From positions 9,920,001 to 9,984,000 of the forward strand of contig OX388322.1 in assembly GCA_947579605.1 (NCBI GenBank): a stretch of DNA of 64,000 bases, given 5' to 3'. The notes beneath the pieces were generated by a model. It made no database searches, was not told the DNA's origin, and worked only from the letters and a program-made list of their open reading frames with translations. A program made the position numbers and the translations under genes. The stretch comes from Athripsodes cinereus. Lineage: Eukaryota; Arthropoda; Insecta; Trichoptera; Leptoceridae. Shown here one piece after another: positions 24,577-35,825 of the stretch; the stretch's first letter is position 1, and each line of letters starts with the position of its first letter.

Positions 24577-24661
24577 CTGTGTGTGAAGTGCTGCTATATA
24601 GGGCAGGCTGACTGCAAGGAAGAGTATATGGGCTGGGCCCATTGTAGACCAGAAAAGAAAT
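24577..24661 (-). CDS. First coding exon: signal peptide of the ADAM/ADAMTS-like gene
   Basis: On the minus strand an ATG at 24642-24640, in good context (CTACAATGG), opens 22 codons starting MGPAHILFLAVSLPYIAA and ending LHTQ. This is a textbook secretory signal: a hydrophobic core at about residues 6-18 and small residues before a likely cleavage site. The exon ends CAG|GTAAAT (donor at 24576-24571) in phase 0. That fits the phase-0 acceptor of the propeptide exon at 2680, so the spliced protein would run ...ALHTQ-LHKHMTPDEL. Upstream, TTGATTGTTTCAG (24674-24662) looks like a 3' splice site. The exon would then start at 24661 with a short 5' UTR piece, and at least one non-coding exon lies further right. 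It is too short for ordinary ORF finding. The pairing is inferred from phase, signal-peptide character and strand; a transcript would settle it. Confidence 0.7.
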
Positions 24662-25103
24662 CTGAAACAATCAAAAGAAAAATTAATAATTGCCTTTTAT
24701 ACTACCTAAATACGAACAGAACAGAATTCGATAAAAATGCCGTTTTTTTTAAAATACCTATGTAGGATATAATATGTATTGTGTATGTATAATAAATTTT
24801 TAAGTAAAATAAAAATCAATGGTGTATATAAAAAAATCAATAATTTTACTGCCTTCTAAATATTATTAATATTGTATATCCTAGAATAATGATGTATAAT
24901 GAATTATTATTTTCTGAAAAATATTGTACATCAAGTTCACTAAGAAAACATTTCCCAATAATACAAGGTTTTATATATATACGTAGACGTAAGTATGCAT
25001 TATAATCTATCAATCTAAGCCATCAGAGAGTATAAATTATAGTTTGCCTAAAAATAATCTCACATTGTATGGATACCAAATATATAGAAGTAATCCTTCT
25101 TTA
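24662..25103. other. Upstream of signal-peptide exon; nothing further recognised
   Basis: The TTGATTGTTTCAG acceptor on the minus strand (24674-24662) suggests this is the end of a 5'-UTR intron. The rest is AT-rich up to the Helitron start. A core promoter was not identified. Confidence 0.35.
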
Positions 25104-25461
25104 TCTTCTTATATATAAAAGGAAGTGGTGTGTGTTACAGCACTTATAACTCAAGAATGGCTGTACCGATTCGAATGATCTCTGATTTGTTGGATTCTTC
25201 TCCGCCCGGAATAAACTATAGGCTATTAAAACATCTTACAAATTCACGGTAAGAAAAAATACGAAGAAAATTATTTACGCCATACATTTTTAATTTCAAT
25301 AAATAATGCAATATTGAGAATATACAAAATCATCGATATTTATAAATTATATAATTATAAATTTAAAATGAATAGGTATCTCTTTAAAATTAGTACCTAC
25401 ATAATTATATTACGTACAGCAGATAATTTAAAAACAAGTCTGAGTTAAGTTAATTGTTCAT

Positions 25462-25904
25462 GTCGGTCGGTGGGGCGCGGAGGTAACGCTCTTGCCTTTG
25501 AGTCACGAGGTCCCGGGTTCGATTCCCGGCCAGGGCAAAGTGAATAATAACCTTTTTCAAATTGTCCTGGGTCTGGGTGTTACATATATGTCTGTATAGT
25601 GCATTGTATATGTGTATATCGTCCCCTAATCATCATCATCATCATCGCCCTCAACGCTCCTCTCGGGAGCACAGGGCAGAAACCAGCCTCCTCCATTCAG
25701 AGCGTCTCTGTGCCAATTGCGTCACCTCTTTCCACGACATTTCCACGAGATTACAGGTCTCTGCTGGGTGCGCCGGCGCACAGCATCATTTGTAACATGT
25801 TCAATGTTCATACCATTTGACATCCAAAATCCTACCCATAGTACCCATAATACAAGATTCATATCTTAGTTTGGGACTAGCTCGATGTGTGTGAATTGTC
25901 TATG
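25462..25904 (+). repeat. tRNA-derived SINE family A, copy 3, split by an insertion
   Basis: The head carries box A (GTGGGGCGCGGAGG) and a perfect box B (GGGTTCGATTCCC, about 25516-25528). The body runs to about 25628 and resumes at about 25840 with gtacccataatacaagattc...gtgtgaattgtctatg. The interruption (25629-25839) is foreign sequence, listed separately. Confidence 0.82.
25629..25839 (-). mobile_element. Retroelement 3' fragment inserted inside a SINE
   Basis: It begins with (CAT)n and shares 115 bp with 18361-18475, differing at only a few bases. The sequence then diverges (acaggtctctgctgggtgcg). Read on the minus strand the order is coding end then (ATG)n tail, as for a 5'-truncated LINE insertion. 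It breaks SINE A copy 3. Confidence 0.7.
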
Positions 25905-25959
25905 TAATTTTTTTTATGGAACTTATGAATTAATTCTACATAATGGCTACAATTTCCTC

Positions 25960-26040
25960 ATGTTTCGAAAATATTACTTTTTCTATGGAAAAAAGTACCT
26001 ACTAGACAACGGGTGGGGCCGCTAAACTGCGAAAGTTCCA
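25960..26040 (-). repeat. Copy of terminal-like motif R (shared with 56.96-57.36 kb)
   Basis: attactttttctatggaaaa...agtacctactagacaacggg then tggggccgc is the reverse complement of gcggccccacccg...gagtattttttccatagaaa at 56969-57010 and its partial copies at 57174 and 57290. Confidence 0.65.
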
Positions 26041-26127
26041 AATGATTTTTATTTTTTTACACTATACCTACGATGACACACTTGGACAATTACGGGAGTT
26101 TTTTGTTTTTAATCATTCATAAAGTCA

Positions 26128-26325
26128 GTGGGAGAGGGCAGAAGACCGGTGGGCCGCCCTAGAAGAAGCTGGCAAGGGCAGGTGTCGAACCTGTGTATTG
26201 AAAGGCTTGGTTTGGGGTGGCTAGAAGTCCTGGAAGCAGCGATGGCAGGGGTTCTTTGGAGGAGATACCTAGGGGCAATGGGACCCCGACTGAACTAGGA
26301 CAGGGAGAAGAAGATGTATGTATGT
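26128..26325 (+). pseudogene. Non-LTR retrotransposon ORF2 C-terminus
   Basis: An open frame from 26128 to TAG (26296-26298) starts VGEGRRPVGRPRRSWQGQVS and continues RLGLGWLEVLEAAMAG..WRRYLGAMGPRLN. The RRPVGRPRxxW...LGL.W...A.....WR...GP motif set is a LINE C-terminus. A gagaagaagatg tail follows. The 5' LTR at 26326 is inserted just after it. Confidence 0.75.
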
Positions 26326-26792
26326 TGTCATGGGACCCTTATAATTTAATATCCAAAAAATGGTACTTGTGTTGCCATCTATCGAAATCCTGTGAAAGCC
26401 CTGGCCCCTATCTAGAGAAATCGTAAATACCTTTTGATATTATCATAAAAACAGATTCCTTCTTCTTGATCCTTTTCCGGGAGTCAGCCATTTTGGCCAG
26501 TCTCCTGCTATTCCTCTTACAATAGACATAGCAGGGGCTCGCTCCAAATAAAAATGTCTCTTCTCTTCTACAAAATACTGTGAGTGTCGCTATAATAATG
26601 TAATTCAGTATTAAAAACTGTGAATTGTTTTGTTTGGTGTAATAATAATCTGTGTAACCATATTCTTCGTCAATAAACTGATCATACAACATCATGCTAG
26701 TGTTTCCTTAGCACAACCACCACAATAATTTTACCCAACGACAAACCCTGAGAGAGTCACTGAAATCTGCCGACTATGGGAGAAATGTTACA
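26326..26792 (+). repeat. 5' LTR
   Basis: 467 bp, TG...CA ends. After it a 14-bp segment (gaatgttacagttt) is duplicated before the PBS, so the true LTR end could also be placed at 26806. A minus-strand 95-codon frame inside it recurs identically in the 3' LTR and is coincidental. Confidence 0.9.
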
Positions 26793-26809
26793 GTTTGAAT
26801 GTTACAGTT

Positions 26810-26829
26810 TGGCGCTCCAACGTGATGCC
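26810..26829 (+). other. Primer-binding site
   Basis: TGGCGCTCCAACGTGATGCC begins with TGG, complementary to tRNA CCA, and closely resembles lysine-tRNA sites (TGGCGCCCAACGTGGGG). The exact primer tRNA is not certain. Confidence 0.6.
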
Positions 26830-29800
26830 TAATTATTGTGGTTTTTGTTGTGTTTGAAGTGAATTTAACAATGCATAAATGATAACATTAAATAGTGCGT
26901 AGATAAGTTCGTTACGTATCACGTGACCCACCCATGTTTCCATGCATCACCAACACACACACACTTCTCTAGAATGTTCGATCAAAAAACGGTTGAAAAT
27001 TCCATTACCATCACAACAAGACTGTACAACTTTGCTCTTCAAGAAATTTCACCGCGTGACCAATAAGGACTATGATGGTGCTTCAGTGAATGATTGAATT
27101 AAATAAACAGTGCTATAAATAATAAAGAAAAAACATTTTAATAATTAAATAAGTGAGTATTGAAATTTCGCCTCACTACAACAAGTGTACTTCGTAAATT
27201 TCACCATATAACCAATAAAGTTATGTTAGTGCTGCAATGAACAATTGAATTGATAAATAGTGTAATAATAACCACATTTTAATTAATAAATAATCAAGTA
27301 CGATCAGATATTGTTAATGAATGGAGAATTTAAGAAATAGATACGACAAGAAATTCACAAGATTGTGAACAGATACTCCAAACTTTCCTAAGACGTCCAG
27401 ATAATTTCCTTCTGATGAGATGAAGATCTCCAACGTTACAATCCCTTAAGAAGCCTGCTACCACCACTACGAAGGATGTCTATGACGGAATTTTCTTCCT
27501 TGACGGTTCCTGACCTCCAATAGAAGGATGTCCCATGTTTTGTCATCTAGATCTCACGTTTCTTCGAGGCCTTCTTTATCTACACAGAGAACCCTTGATG
27601 CTTGATGGTTTTGAGGATGAGGAAATAAATGCTTCCTTCACTAGTAATAGACAACCTTATTCGTCTGACTACTACACAGGTTTTTATGGAAAAATATGGT
27701 GTTGTTGTGTTCATTTTGTACTGAAATATTTTATATACCTACTATAGATACAGTTTTTTTTACATGTTGTTCCATGCTTTGCCTTTTGTGCCAAAGAGAT
27801 TGTAAAAATTCCAGTTTCAATTTTGCATAAATTCAAGTCATACTGGCTAGGATCACTTTGCAATTATTTACGGAATTATTTGTTTGTTAATGTAAGATTC
27901 TACACTGAGGGATCTACAAAATAAGAATTGTAAATTTATAAATGTCTAGTTTGTGAAATATTCCAAGTAAAGTTTTTCTATATCTGGCTAATTACACTCA
28001 AAAGTAAAGAAATTAAATTTAAATTCATTATACTTGTACCTACCTAGCGTGCGTGTCACGCGGGCTGTGGATGTATTTATGTATGGTTTGAAGTGAAATG
28101 ATCATAGACCTCAATATTGCTGGAAGAGGCTTAACAAAACAAATTTGAATAATTACCAATAATTCTTTACTCATATGCTGGAATTGTTAATTATATGATA
28201 TGTAATGTATGTAATGTTATGTCTACGATATTTCCAGGGAATGTCAAACTTTCCAGCGATTTCCAAACTTTAACAATTTAAAGAAATAATTGTTATTGAT
28301 TTTTTTTCGAGTCTTATCAAAGGACAAGACTTCCAAACATTTTTTTAGTATCCAATGGTTCCCAACTGTTGAGATTTGATGTTACAAAGGTTGCCAAACT
28401 TTTTTTTTAACATTTTTTTGCTTTGAGGAATTTTTTTTTGGATTCTTATTAGGAGTCCATATTTTCTAGAGCAATTTTCAAACCAAGGTGTCCACTGTTT
28501 CTCAACTTTTTTTTTTGTTTTGGAAAAAATTTTTTTTCCTCTTTTAAAGAATTTTTTTTAATTCCTGCAAGTCCATCGCAATCTATCCAGCGCTGAATAT
28601 TGGTACGTATAATCTTTTGTCTTGTTGATTATTATTTGCCAATTTTCTTTCAGATCGTCAATTCAAAACGTTTTGCATGTGCAATTTTTCTATTTCTCCT
28701 GTGTAAGGATCAGCTTATATAGAAGAACCGTTTATTATTCTATTGTCATTGTAAGTTAGAATCTCAAAAATGTCTGAATCATCTGTAATTTTTCGAAAAA
28801 AATTGGCACCTCGTTTCATCAAGTCTCTGTTTCTCCAAATTTTGTAACAACTTTTGTTATATTTCATTCTGAATGTAAATCCATCAATGTAAACTTGAAA
28901 TTTTGGTAATGTAAAGAATTTATGTAAAAATGTAATGTTTTCTTGGGCTGCAATTTTAATGAATAAAAAGAACTATGTCTATACATCACAGGTCAATGTT
29001 AATAGTGAATTTTGTATGTAATAACAATGTTAGACTCACAAAAGAAATTATATTTACAGTCATAGTAATGTCAAAGGAATTATCTTTCTTTCTTCTTTAA
29101 AGCAAAATAAATTATAATACTGTTAATAGTCAAAAATTTGGTATTTCTACTCTTAAAGTACTTGTAACTTTTGCAGCCCATGTTATTGTAAACTTTTAGT
29201 TAAAAAAAACTCATAGAGGCTCTTCAAGGTTCCGCTTCTGTGAGAATTTTGAATTGTTCGAACCTTGTGGCGCCCTTAAATAATATTTTTTGTATGTTTG
29301 ATCACCTTTTTTTTGTTTGCGCCCGTGGATGCATGAAGTTGCCTTTATCATCTCATATGCTAGCCGTTTTCATTAGCAACGTGTTCACAATAATCTGAAC
29401 CCATCCACTGTCGCAGGCAAAAGACATACAACATGTTAGTTTTAAAGAATTTTGTACTGTACAACTGATGTAATTTTGACCCTCCAGTATACGAAAGTAT
29501 ACGAATTCTTTTGTTGTTTTCCTTAAATTTTGTGTGAACTCTTGAATCACTGAGTTATGTGGTAACTGATGAATGACTTATGACAGATGATGAATGCAAG
29601 GTACGGAAGAATGAAGTATACATGAAAAAACGGCCGATAAAAGATGAAGTATGAAAATGCGTGAAAAGCTACCACTAATTCCCGTAGTTTATCAAATCAT
29701 TAATGCTAAATCTTAAATTGAGGGTCAAGGTCGCATCAGTCAAATTAGAATAAGTTTGTTGTGTTTCAACTTCTAGTGTGCATGGTTTTGTAAATAAATT

Positions 29801-30691
29801 ATATGGCAAGGTTTCTCACATGGTGTGAACCTGCTGGCCATTTTGCGGCAATTTTACTGTATGGAATGCGTACCCTTACAGTAATTTCTATTTGCCTAGT
29901 ATGAATGTTAAGGAGTCATTGGATGATTCGCCATCTTCCATGTACATCTCCTGGGTTAGACTGATATAGAGATATGACTAACCGTCCTACCCTAATACAA
30001 TCAGTTCTAACTCAAATTTATTTTAGTAATTATCAATTTTTTAATGCCCGACAAGCTTGTTGTCCAAGTGAGGTTTGAGGACGCTCAAACAGAAAATTCA
30101 TACAGGTCGCTTAGAGAAGCTCTGCGCGATAGGTTTGGTACCTGATATTAACCATTTGCCTGTATGAAATTGGTGGGAAGTTTCCACAAAAGAAAAATGC
30201 TATAGGGTAAAGGATTACCGCCCTTATAATAGAGGTAGATCAGATATAATTGTAATGAATACCTCCTCTTGGAGTAAGGAAAAGTGTTTGGGAAATTGTT
30301 GAAGGTTTTGTAATATTATGTAAAAGAATTTAATTTTTTTTGTTTTGTCTTAAGCATGTAAAGGTTTACCTAGAAGTATGGCGAGAACATTGTCTACGAT
30401 CCCGTTTCCGCGACCTGTTCTGTCGGCGCATCTTCCTGGTCCCTTGCTTGCTTGAGACATGTCTATTTGTAAGGAATAATTAAGAATTTGTTACTAATGT
30501 CTGTTATGATAATTTGTATCCTTGTTTTGACACTCACAGTGTTGTAAAATCTATCTTGTTTTGACACTCACAGTATTGTAAAATCTTTCTTATCTTTGAC
30601 ACTCTTAGTTCTGTAGAATCCTTATTACTGACTTTGAAACTTTTCTTTTTTTTTTATTCATTTTTTTTCTTTAAAAGACAACTTGAGATGG
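26830..30691 (+). other. Non-coding interior of the LTR element
   Basis: A diverged tandem duplication with 152-bp offset (from 27044 and 27196, aaatttcacc...accaataaag) is followed by unassigned sequence, several very T-rich runs (28290-28560) and three 34-bp tandem units (30521-30622). Only short ORFs occur: 70 codons at 27535-27747 and 33 codons at about 30043. Neither is recognisable. A poor purine tract (aaaagacaacttgagatgg) precedes the 3' LTR. Confidence 0.65.
30521..30622 (+). repeat. 34-bp tandem repeat, three units
   Basis: Units start at 30521, 30555 and 30589. The consensus begins cttgttttgacactcacagt and ends tgtaaaatct. Units 1 and 2 are nearly identical, unit 3 is diverged. 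They lie 70 bp upstream of the 3' LTR. Confidence 0.8.
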
Positions 30692-31159
30692 TGTCATGGG
30701 ACCCTTATAATTTAATATCCAAAAAATGGTACTTGTGTTGCCATCTATCGAAATCCTGTGAAAGCCCTGGCCCCTATCTAGAGAAATCGTAAATACCTTT
30801 TGATATTATCATAAAAACAGATTCCTTCTTCTTGATCCTTTTCCGGGAGTCAGCCATTTTGGCCAGTCTCCTGCTATTCCTCTTACAATAGACATAGCAG
30901 GGGCTCGCTCCAAATAAAAATGTCTCTTCTCTTCTACAAAATACTGTGAGTGTCGCTATAATAATGTAATTCAGTATTAAAAACTGTGAATTGTTTTGTT
31001 TGGTGTAATAATAATCTGTGTAACCATATTCTTCGTCAATAAACTGATCATACAACATCATGCTAGTGTTTCCTTAGCACAACCACCACAATAATTTTAC
31101 CCAACGACAAACCCTGAGAGAGTCACTGAAATCTGCCGACTACGGGAAGGAATGTTACA
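30692..31159 (+). repeat. 3' LTR
   Basis: 468 bp, matching the 5' LTR base for base until near the end (tacgggaaggaatg here against tatgggagaaatg there). The near-identity implies a recent insertion. Confidence 0.9.
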
Positions 31160-31211
31160 ATGTAATCATTCATTGATTCTTAGGCGGTACGAAGTTCGCT
31201 GGGACAGCTAG

Positions 31212-34200
31212 TTATTCATAAATAGCACATGGTATTTATTATATTGAATGGTACCTACTCGACCATGTGGCGGCGTTGTTATTATTAAATTAGCGTGAAA
31301 TGGTGTTACAAAGAAGATTACGTAACTGATTAGTTAGCAGATATTATTATAACATGAATGTTTACCCATTTAACACGGTGCACCGTGACTTTTGAAAATC
31401 ATTCATACTCACATTATTCTCATCATAATACATCAGCTGTGTTATAACATCTAACTTAATTATCAAGTAAAAGGTATGTATACTGTAACCCCAATAATTT
31501 TTTTATATTCGGTCACGATAGTAAATAGCTATTGCAAAGAGTGCAATGATAGTAGTAAATGAAATAGCGTGTGTACCAACAATGTGAAAATCAAGATCTA
31601 AATGGTATAATAATAATAAGTACATACATACACATTCATTTACGAGTATTTCAAGTGACCTTTTTCTAATAGATGCGCAATTGAATAAACATTGAATTAC
31701 ACATGAAATAATTAAGATGAATTTACCACTAGGTCATCAATGATTGCAAATTTTTACCTATGGGAATATTATTGCACTATTGATGTAACATTTTAAGTTT
31801 TTTTCTGTCCATTTACTTGCGTAAATTCAATTAAATAATTAAAACACTGCCCTTTGGGAAAACAATTACAATTATATGCATCTATATAAATGTACATTTA
31901 TCCTACTTTCTACGACACCGAGTATAAAATTCACTAAACTTTTTCTCTACAGGTACCCATACAAAATACGTAGTAGGTATCATTCATTTTGTAGGAAAAA
32001 TGTTTTGACAAAGAATTGTCTGACTTCAATTAAAAACTTTTGAATCAATTTTTTTAAGAATTTTACTTTACCTACTGTATTGCCACATATCAAAAAAAAT
32101 ATGATTATGAAATTGCATTCACTCATCATTATTGCTAAATAAAACTCACTGAAAAGGTGACAAGCCCTATTGAAATAAATATAAAAGCAATCAAATAATC
32201 ATCAGATACAGTTGAAATAAAAATAAAACTTATAACATTTACAATTAATGTGGTAATTAATATGAGATTTATCATGTTAACATTTGATCGAACTCCTACC
32301 AATATTTCAAAACGAAACATCTATAAAAAATATGTTGTAAGAAGATTTATTTTAAAAAATTATTATGATCAAAATTTATGTTCATTATATACACAGATAT
32401 ATTTTTGGTTATGATCAATATAGGTACCTGTATTTAAAATTGAACATTTAAACTCGGATTACTTTTTTTACTAAGTTTGAGCTCAGAGTTACCGAAACAG
32501 AACGCATAAAAGAATTTTATTTACCTATTCAATGTTATACGAATAATTCAATTTAATCTATATTTGTTCTATAATATGATTTTTAATTTTTCCAACGACA
32601 GGTGATGTTTTTTTGTTAGAATGCATCTAAAACAAATGACAATCAGGAATAATTTTATTCCAACATAACAATTGGAATCGTAGCTATTCTATGATTTTAA
32701 GCACTGATTTACAGATACCTATAGTAAATATATATTAATAATAAAATCGTTTCATATATAATAATATAATATTGTAGTATCACATATCTCGACACACTTC
32801 ATTTGCTGTCTAACAATAAAGTTTTTACAAAAAAGACCTTTATACAAATCATCTTTATCTATACAAGGAAGCAAAAAAGTGATGATTTGATATTAAACCT
32901 TTAATGAATGTATTCAATTTGCATGTGGGTGTGTTTGTTGTTTATATATCAAAGTTACTTAATTCAAAAAATATTGTTTTATTGTGTTGTATGGATGATA
33001 AATCAAAATTAATTGTAATGAATAAATAATACAAACGCAAATGATATTCTATATTTACTAATCATGCAGCTTTACAGCTTTGAAGCTCTAAAATAAGTTA
33101 ATCCAACCTTCATAAATGTAAGATGAAATAAGAAAGAGGGGTTTAAACGTATAATAAATATAGATGATTTTAATCTGTGGAAGCATCAAAAAGTTTTGGA
33201 TTTTGGCTACCTTACAGAAGTAGTTGATTGTTTTGCATGTATTTCGAACTTCAATATTAATTGTTTAAGATCTACATACATTTATTAAACACCATATGTA
33301 TTTGAAATCTACTTATAAATGGCATAAATATCTTGTCTAAAGTTTAGTTAATTGGTATATTTTTTTTTAAATAAAGTACATTGCACATTTTGATTACTTT
33401 CGCTATAGTGTACCTAAACACATATTGTCAAAATTAAACACACAATTTTTCGAGAACATTTTAGAAAAACAGGTGATTAAACTTTGAATTTTACCAAACC
33501 ATAACCAAACAATGGATTTTAATGGATATATTTAAATATACTTATCAACCAAATGATATGCATGAAAAAAAAATAATTAAGTAAAGGTCAAACAAAGATC
33601 GTTAAGACAAAAAATACTTAAAACATATCTTCCAGGTCTAAAAATATTTACTAGGATTAGCCATTGTATTACATTTTTATTAAGTAAGTATAAATATTGA
33701 ATGTCATCGGCGCACCCCGAAGGATGATTTAATACTTGTTTGTTTTGCGAATAATTTGCCTATTAATAAAATATTATTGTATTCTCATGATACAGCGCTA
33801 ATTTATTCACTGAACTATAACTGTGGGAATATTATATTTACCTTAGAACAAAATGAGTGAAATAGAGAATAACAAGTTTAAATATTCGAATCGATAATTT
33901 AAACAAAATATTTTGTTTTAAATTAATCATTTCCCGGTTGATTTACTTTAAGCTATTGTTTCATATCTCATTTTGGTACTTAGGAGTAAGTAAATGATAG
34001 ACTAAAGATTTTTTCGTGTAGCATAAGTCTGCCAGCTTGACTGATACATGTTTGTATGTAGATACCTAACTGTTAAATAATGTACCTATCTATTGTAACA
34101 GAAATATTGTCGACCTACTGTACTTGGGGGGAGTTAATGTTAAAGTATTAGAAGAACAATGGTTATATTGAGTACTTCCACAGTGTCTTTATTGATCGCG

Positions 34201-34535
34201 ATTCGGCTTTCAAAAGTTGTTATGTCTGAATTATTAGGTATTATTATTATTAATTGGTTATGGCAATCCACCCAATACAAGTGATTTGTGGTTGTTATGT
34301 CTTTAAATAAGAAAATATCTTTTATTGTATACAATAAATAAAACACATTAGAGAAAGCACTTTATTTTTATAAAAATTGCGTTACATAGTATTAAACTAA
34401 ATAGTCCGTACAATAATCTCATATTATGAAGCTTTTGAACACGTAAGGACTTTTCTCAACAAAATATAATAATATAATAAATCCACTTCTTAACACCACA
34501 AACATTAAAATTAATGATATAACGACAATTATTGA
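31212..34535. other. AT-rich stretch, nothing recognised
   Basis: No repeat shared with other parts of the window and no exon-like ORF. A 61-codon minus-strand frame at 32135-32320 is hydrophobic but has no other support. Confidence 0.4.
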
Positions 34536-34748
34536 TTATTTATTTATCGTGTCGAAACCCAGAAAAAAACCAATCAAACTTATCTCCAGTAGATACTGTG
34601 CAAAACGCACAGCAGGTGGAGATGGGTCAAAAATATCCTCCATAGTGCATGTGACAGGGCACAATGGATACTCCAACAAGTGTGGCATAGTCTGTGCTGC
34701 ACCACAGTCACATGCTCCGGATTCGTCCTGTAGGAAGCCCCATCCCAT
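34536..34748 (-). pseudogene. Non-LTR retrotransposon ORF2 C-terminus
   Basis: The minus-strand 70-codon frame starts MGWGFLQDESGACDCGAAQT and continues PHLLEYPLCPVTCTMEDI. The W..S.ACDCG..QT..HLL..CP pattern is the zinc-ribbon-like tail of Jockey/R1-like elements, here with the first Cys of the YPLCP block kept. It is related to 5300-5473. Confidence 0.72.
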
Positions 34749-35270
34749 ATAGAGAACGACAATATTGATAATAAAAATCGATTCATTTCAAAGTAAATTA
34801 CGCAATGATGAGCAACAGATATTACATAATATAGATAATGAAAATTATATTTGGAATAAATTAGGTTGTAATAGTTCGGTAGTTAATGAATGCTATTTTG
34901 TTTTATTTGTTATTGTACCTATGTACAAGAATGCTTCTAAATAAAATTAGTAATTGGTAATGGTGTTCTTATGATATTAGGTATTACTAGAAGTAGTAGG
35001 TTAGATTATTCACACACATCAGGAAATTAATATAACGCATGATACCTATAATAACATTCCTAATCTGCAGAATGTAACGAATACCTGATGTAATAAATCA
35101 TTTGCGATGTTACGACGACATAATAAAGCTTAAGGATAAATTTGATATTAGATATGCTTCTTCAAATTGTAGTATTCAGGGATATTTATAAGGAATATAT
35201 CCAATTAAAGTTTTTAAAAGATACTTTTCGCAGTAATGAATTGGGGTTAGTAGCAAACTCTCTACATGAT

Positions 35271-35316
35271 TTAATTCCAGGTCTTAACTTGTGTCTAAGT
35301 TAAGACCTGGAATTAA
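35271..35316. repeat. Perfect 20-bp hairpin
   Basis: TTAATTCCAGGTCTTAACTT (35271-35290), six-base loop GTGTCT, then its exact inverse (35297-35316). No flanking duplication is evident. It lies about 125 bp from the hAT-type MITE. Confidence 0.8.
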
Positions 35317-35449
35317 TAAAATCTAAACGTTAAATAATATTAATTCTTCAAAATAAACTGTTGTCTTCACTTATTAAGTTGACAATCTAATTGAAGGACT
35401 TCAAAATTGTTAACCTACCCACTTTTGTGTGATATCTGATACTCTAAAG

Positions 35450-35825
35450 CAGAGGTTCCCAAACTTTTTTTTCTCATGGACCACTTTTAAAAATTTGCTG
35501 GTTCCGGTGGACCCCCTGTATTTTTACCCCCCCCTTCGCTAAATTTTCAAAATGTATAGGAATTAGAAATATTTCCAAAACTCCTCGGTTTTCTTAAAGA
35601 ATATTTTCTCCCAGTACCTTTTTCTACAATGTACCGGGTATTTGTACCGACTATTGTTTATGTCAATATCTGGTGCTTTTACCGAATATCCGATGCTTTA
35701 ACTTTGGATTCGTGGACCCCCTTTTAAACTCGTGGACCCTCATTTTTTAGTCACACCATCGTGGGCCCCCGTTGAATCTCTCGTGGACCCCTGAGGGTCC
35801 ACCTGGACCACTTTGGGAATCACTG
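35450..35825. mobile_element. hAT-type MITE with 8-bp target duplication
   Basis: It begins CAGAGGTTCCCAAAC and ends GTTTGGGAACC-like in inverse (ctttgggaatcactg). These are hAT-type CAG...CTG inverted ends. The 8-bp CTCTAAAG occurs directly at 35442-35449 and 35826-35833, the size hAT transposases make. The interior has repeated gtggaccccc motifs and no ORF. The duplication is perfect, so the insertion is probably not very old. Confidence 0.9.

Larger units (their letters stand above)
26326..31159 (+). mobile_element. Young non-autonomous LTR retrotransposon (4.8 kb)
   Basis: Two direct LTRs (26326-26792 and 30692-31159) begin TGTCATGGG and end TTACA. They are identical apart from a few bases in the last 25. 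Flanking ATGT at 26322-26325 and 31160-31163 is a 4-bp target duplication. A primer-binding-site-like TGGCGCTCCAACGTGATGCC starts at 26810, just after the 5' LTR, which sets the orientation to plus. The 3.9-kb interior has no long ORF and no recognisable gag, protease, RT or integrase motif. It must have been mobilised in trans. Superfamily (Gypsy or BEL) cannot be told without coding sequence. Confidence 0.88.
25104..31211 (+). mobile_element. Helitron (non-autonomous) carrying nested insertions
   Basis: The 5' end is A|TCTTCTTATATATAAAAGG then aagtggtgtgtgtta and a tataactcaagaatggctgtaccg block, which I recognise as a common lepidopteran Helitron head. The 3' end is ...acgaagttcgctgggacagCTAG|T, with the CGAA-G-TTCG hairpin just upstream and the CTAG terminus followed by T. 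Insertion is between A and T, as for Helitrons. No Rep/helicase ORF is present. Inside are a SINE, another retroelement piece, a terminal-repeat fragment and a full LTR element. Without these the Helitron would be roughly 1 kb or less. That the two ends belong to one insertion is inferred from orientation. Confidence 0.65.

Noticed and set aside
26408..26695. 95-codon frame present twice with identical protein (also 30774-31061)
   Set aside because: Both lie in the LTRs, antisense to the element. Identity reflects LTR identity, not protein conservation.
30043..30144. 33-codon ORF MPDKLVVQVRFEDAQTENSY in the LTR element
   Set aside because: Too short, with no motif of gag, protease or any known accessory protein.
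34549..34752. 67-codon plus-strand frame
   Set aside because: Opposite strand of the LINE C-terminus; no independent support.
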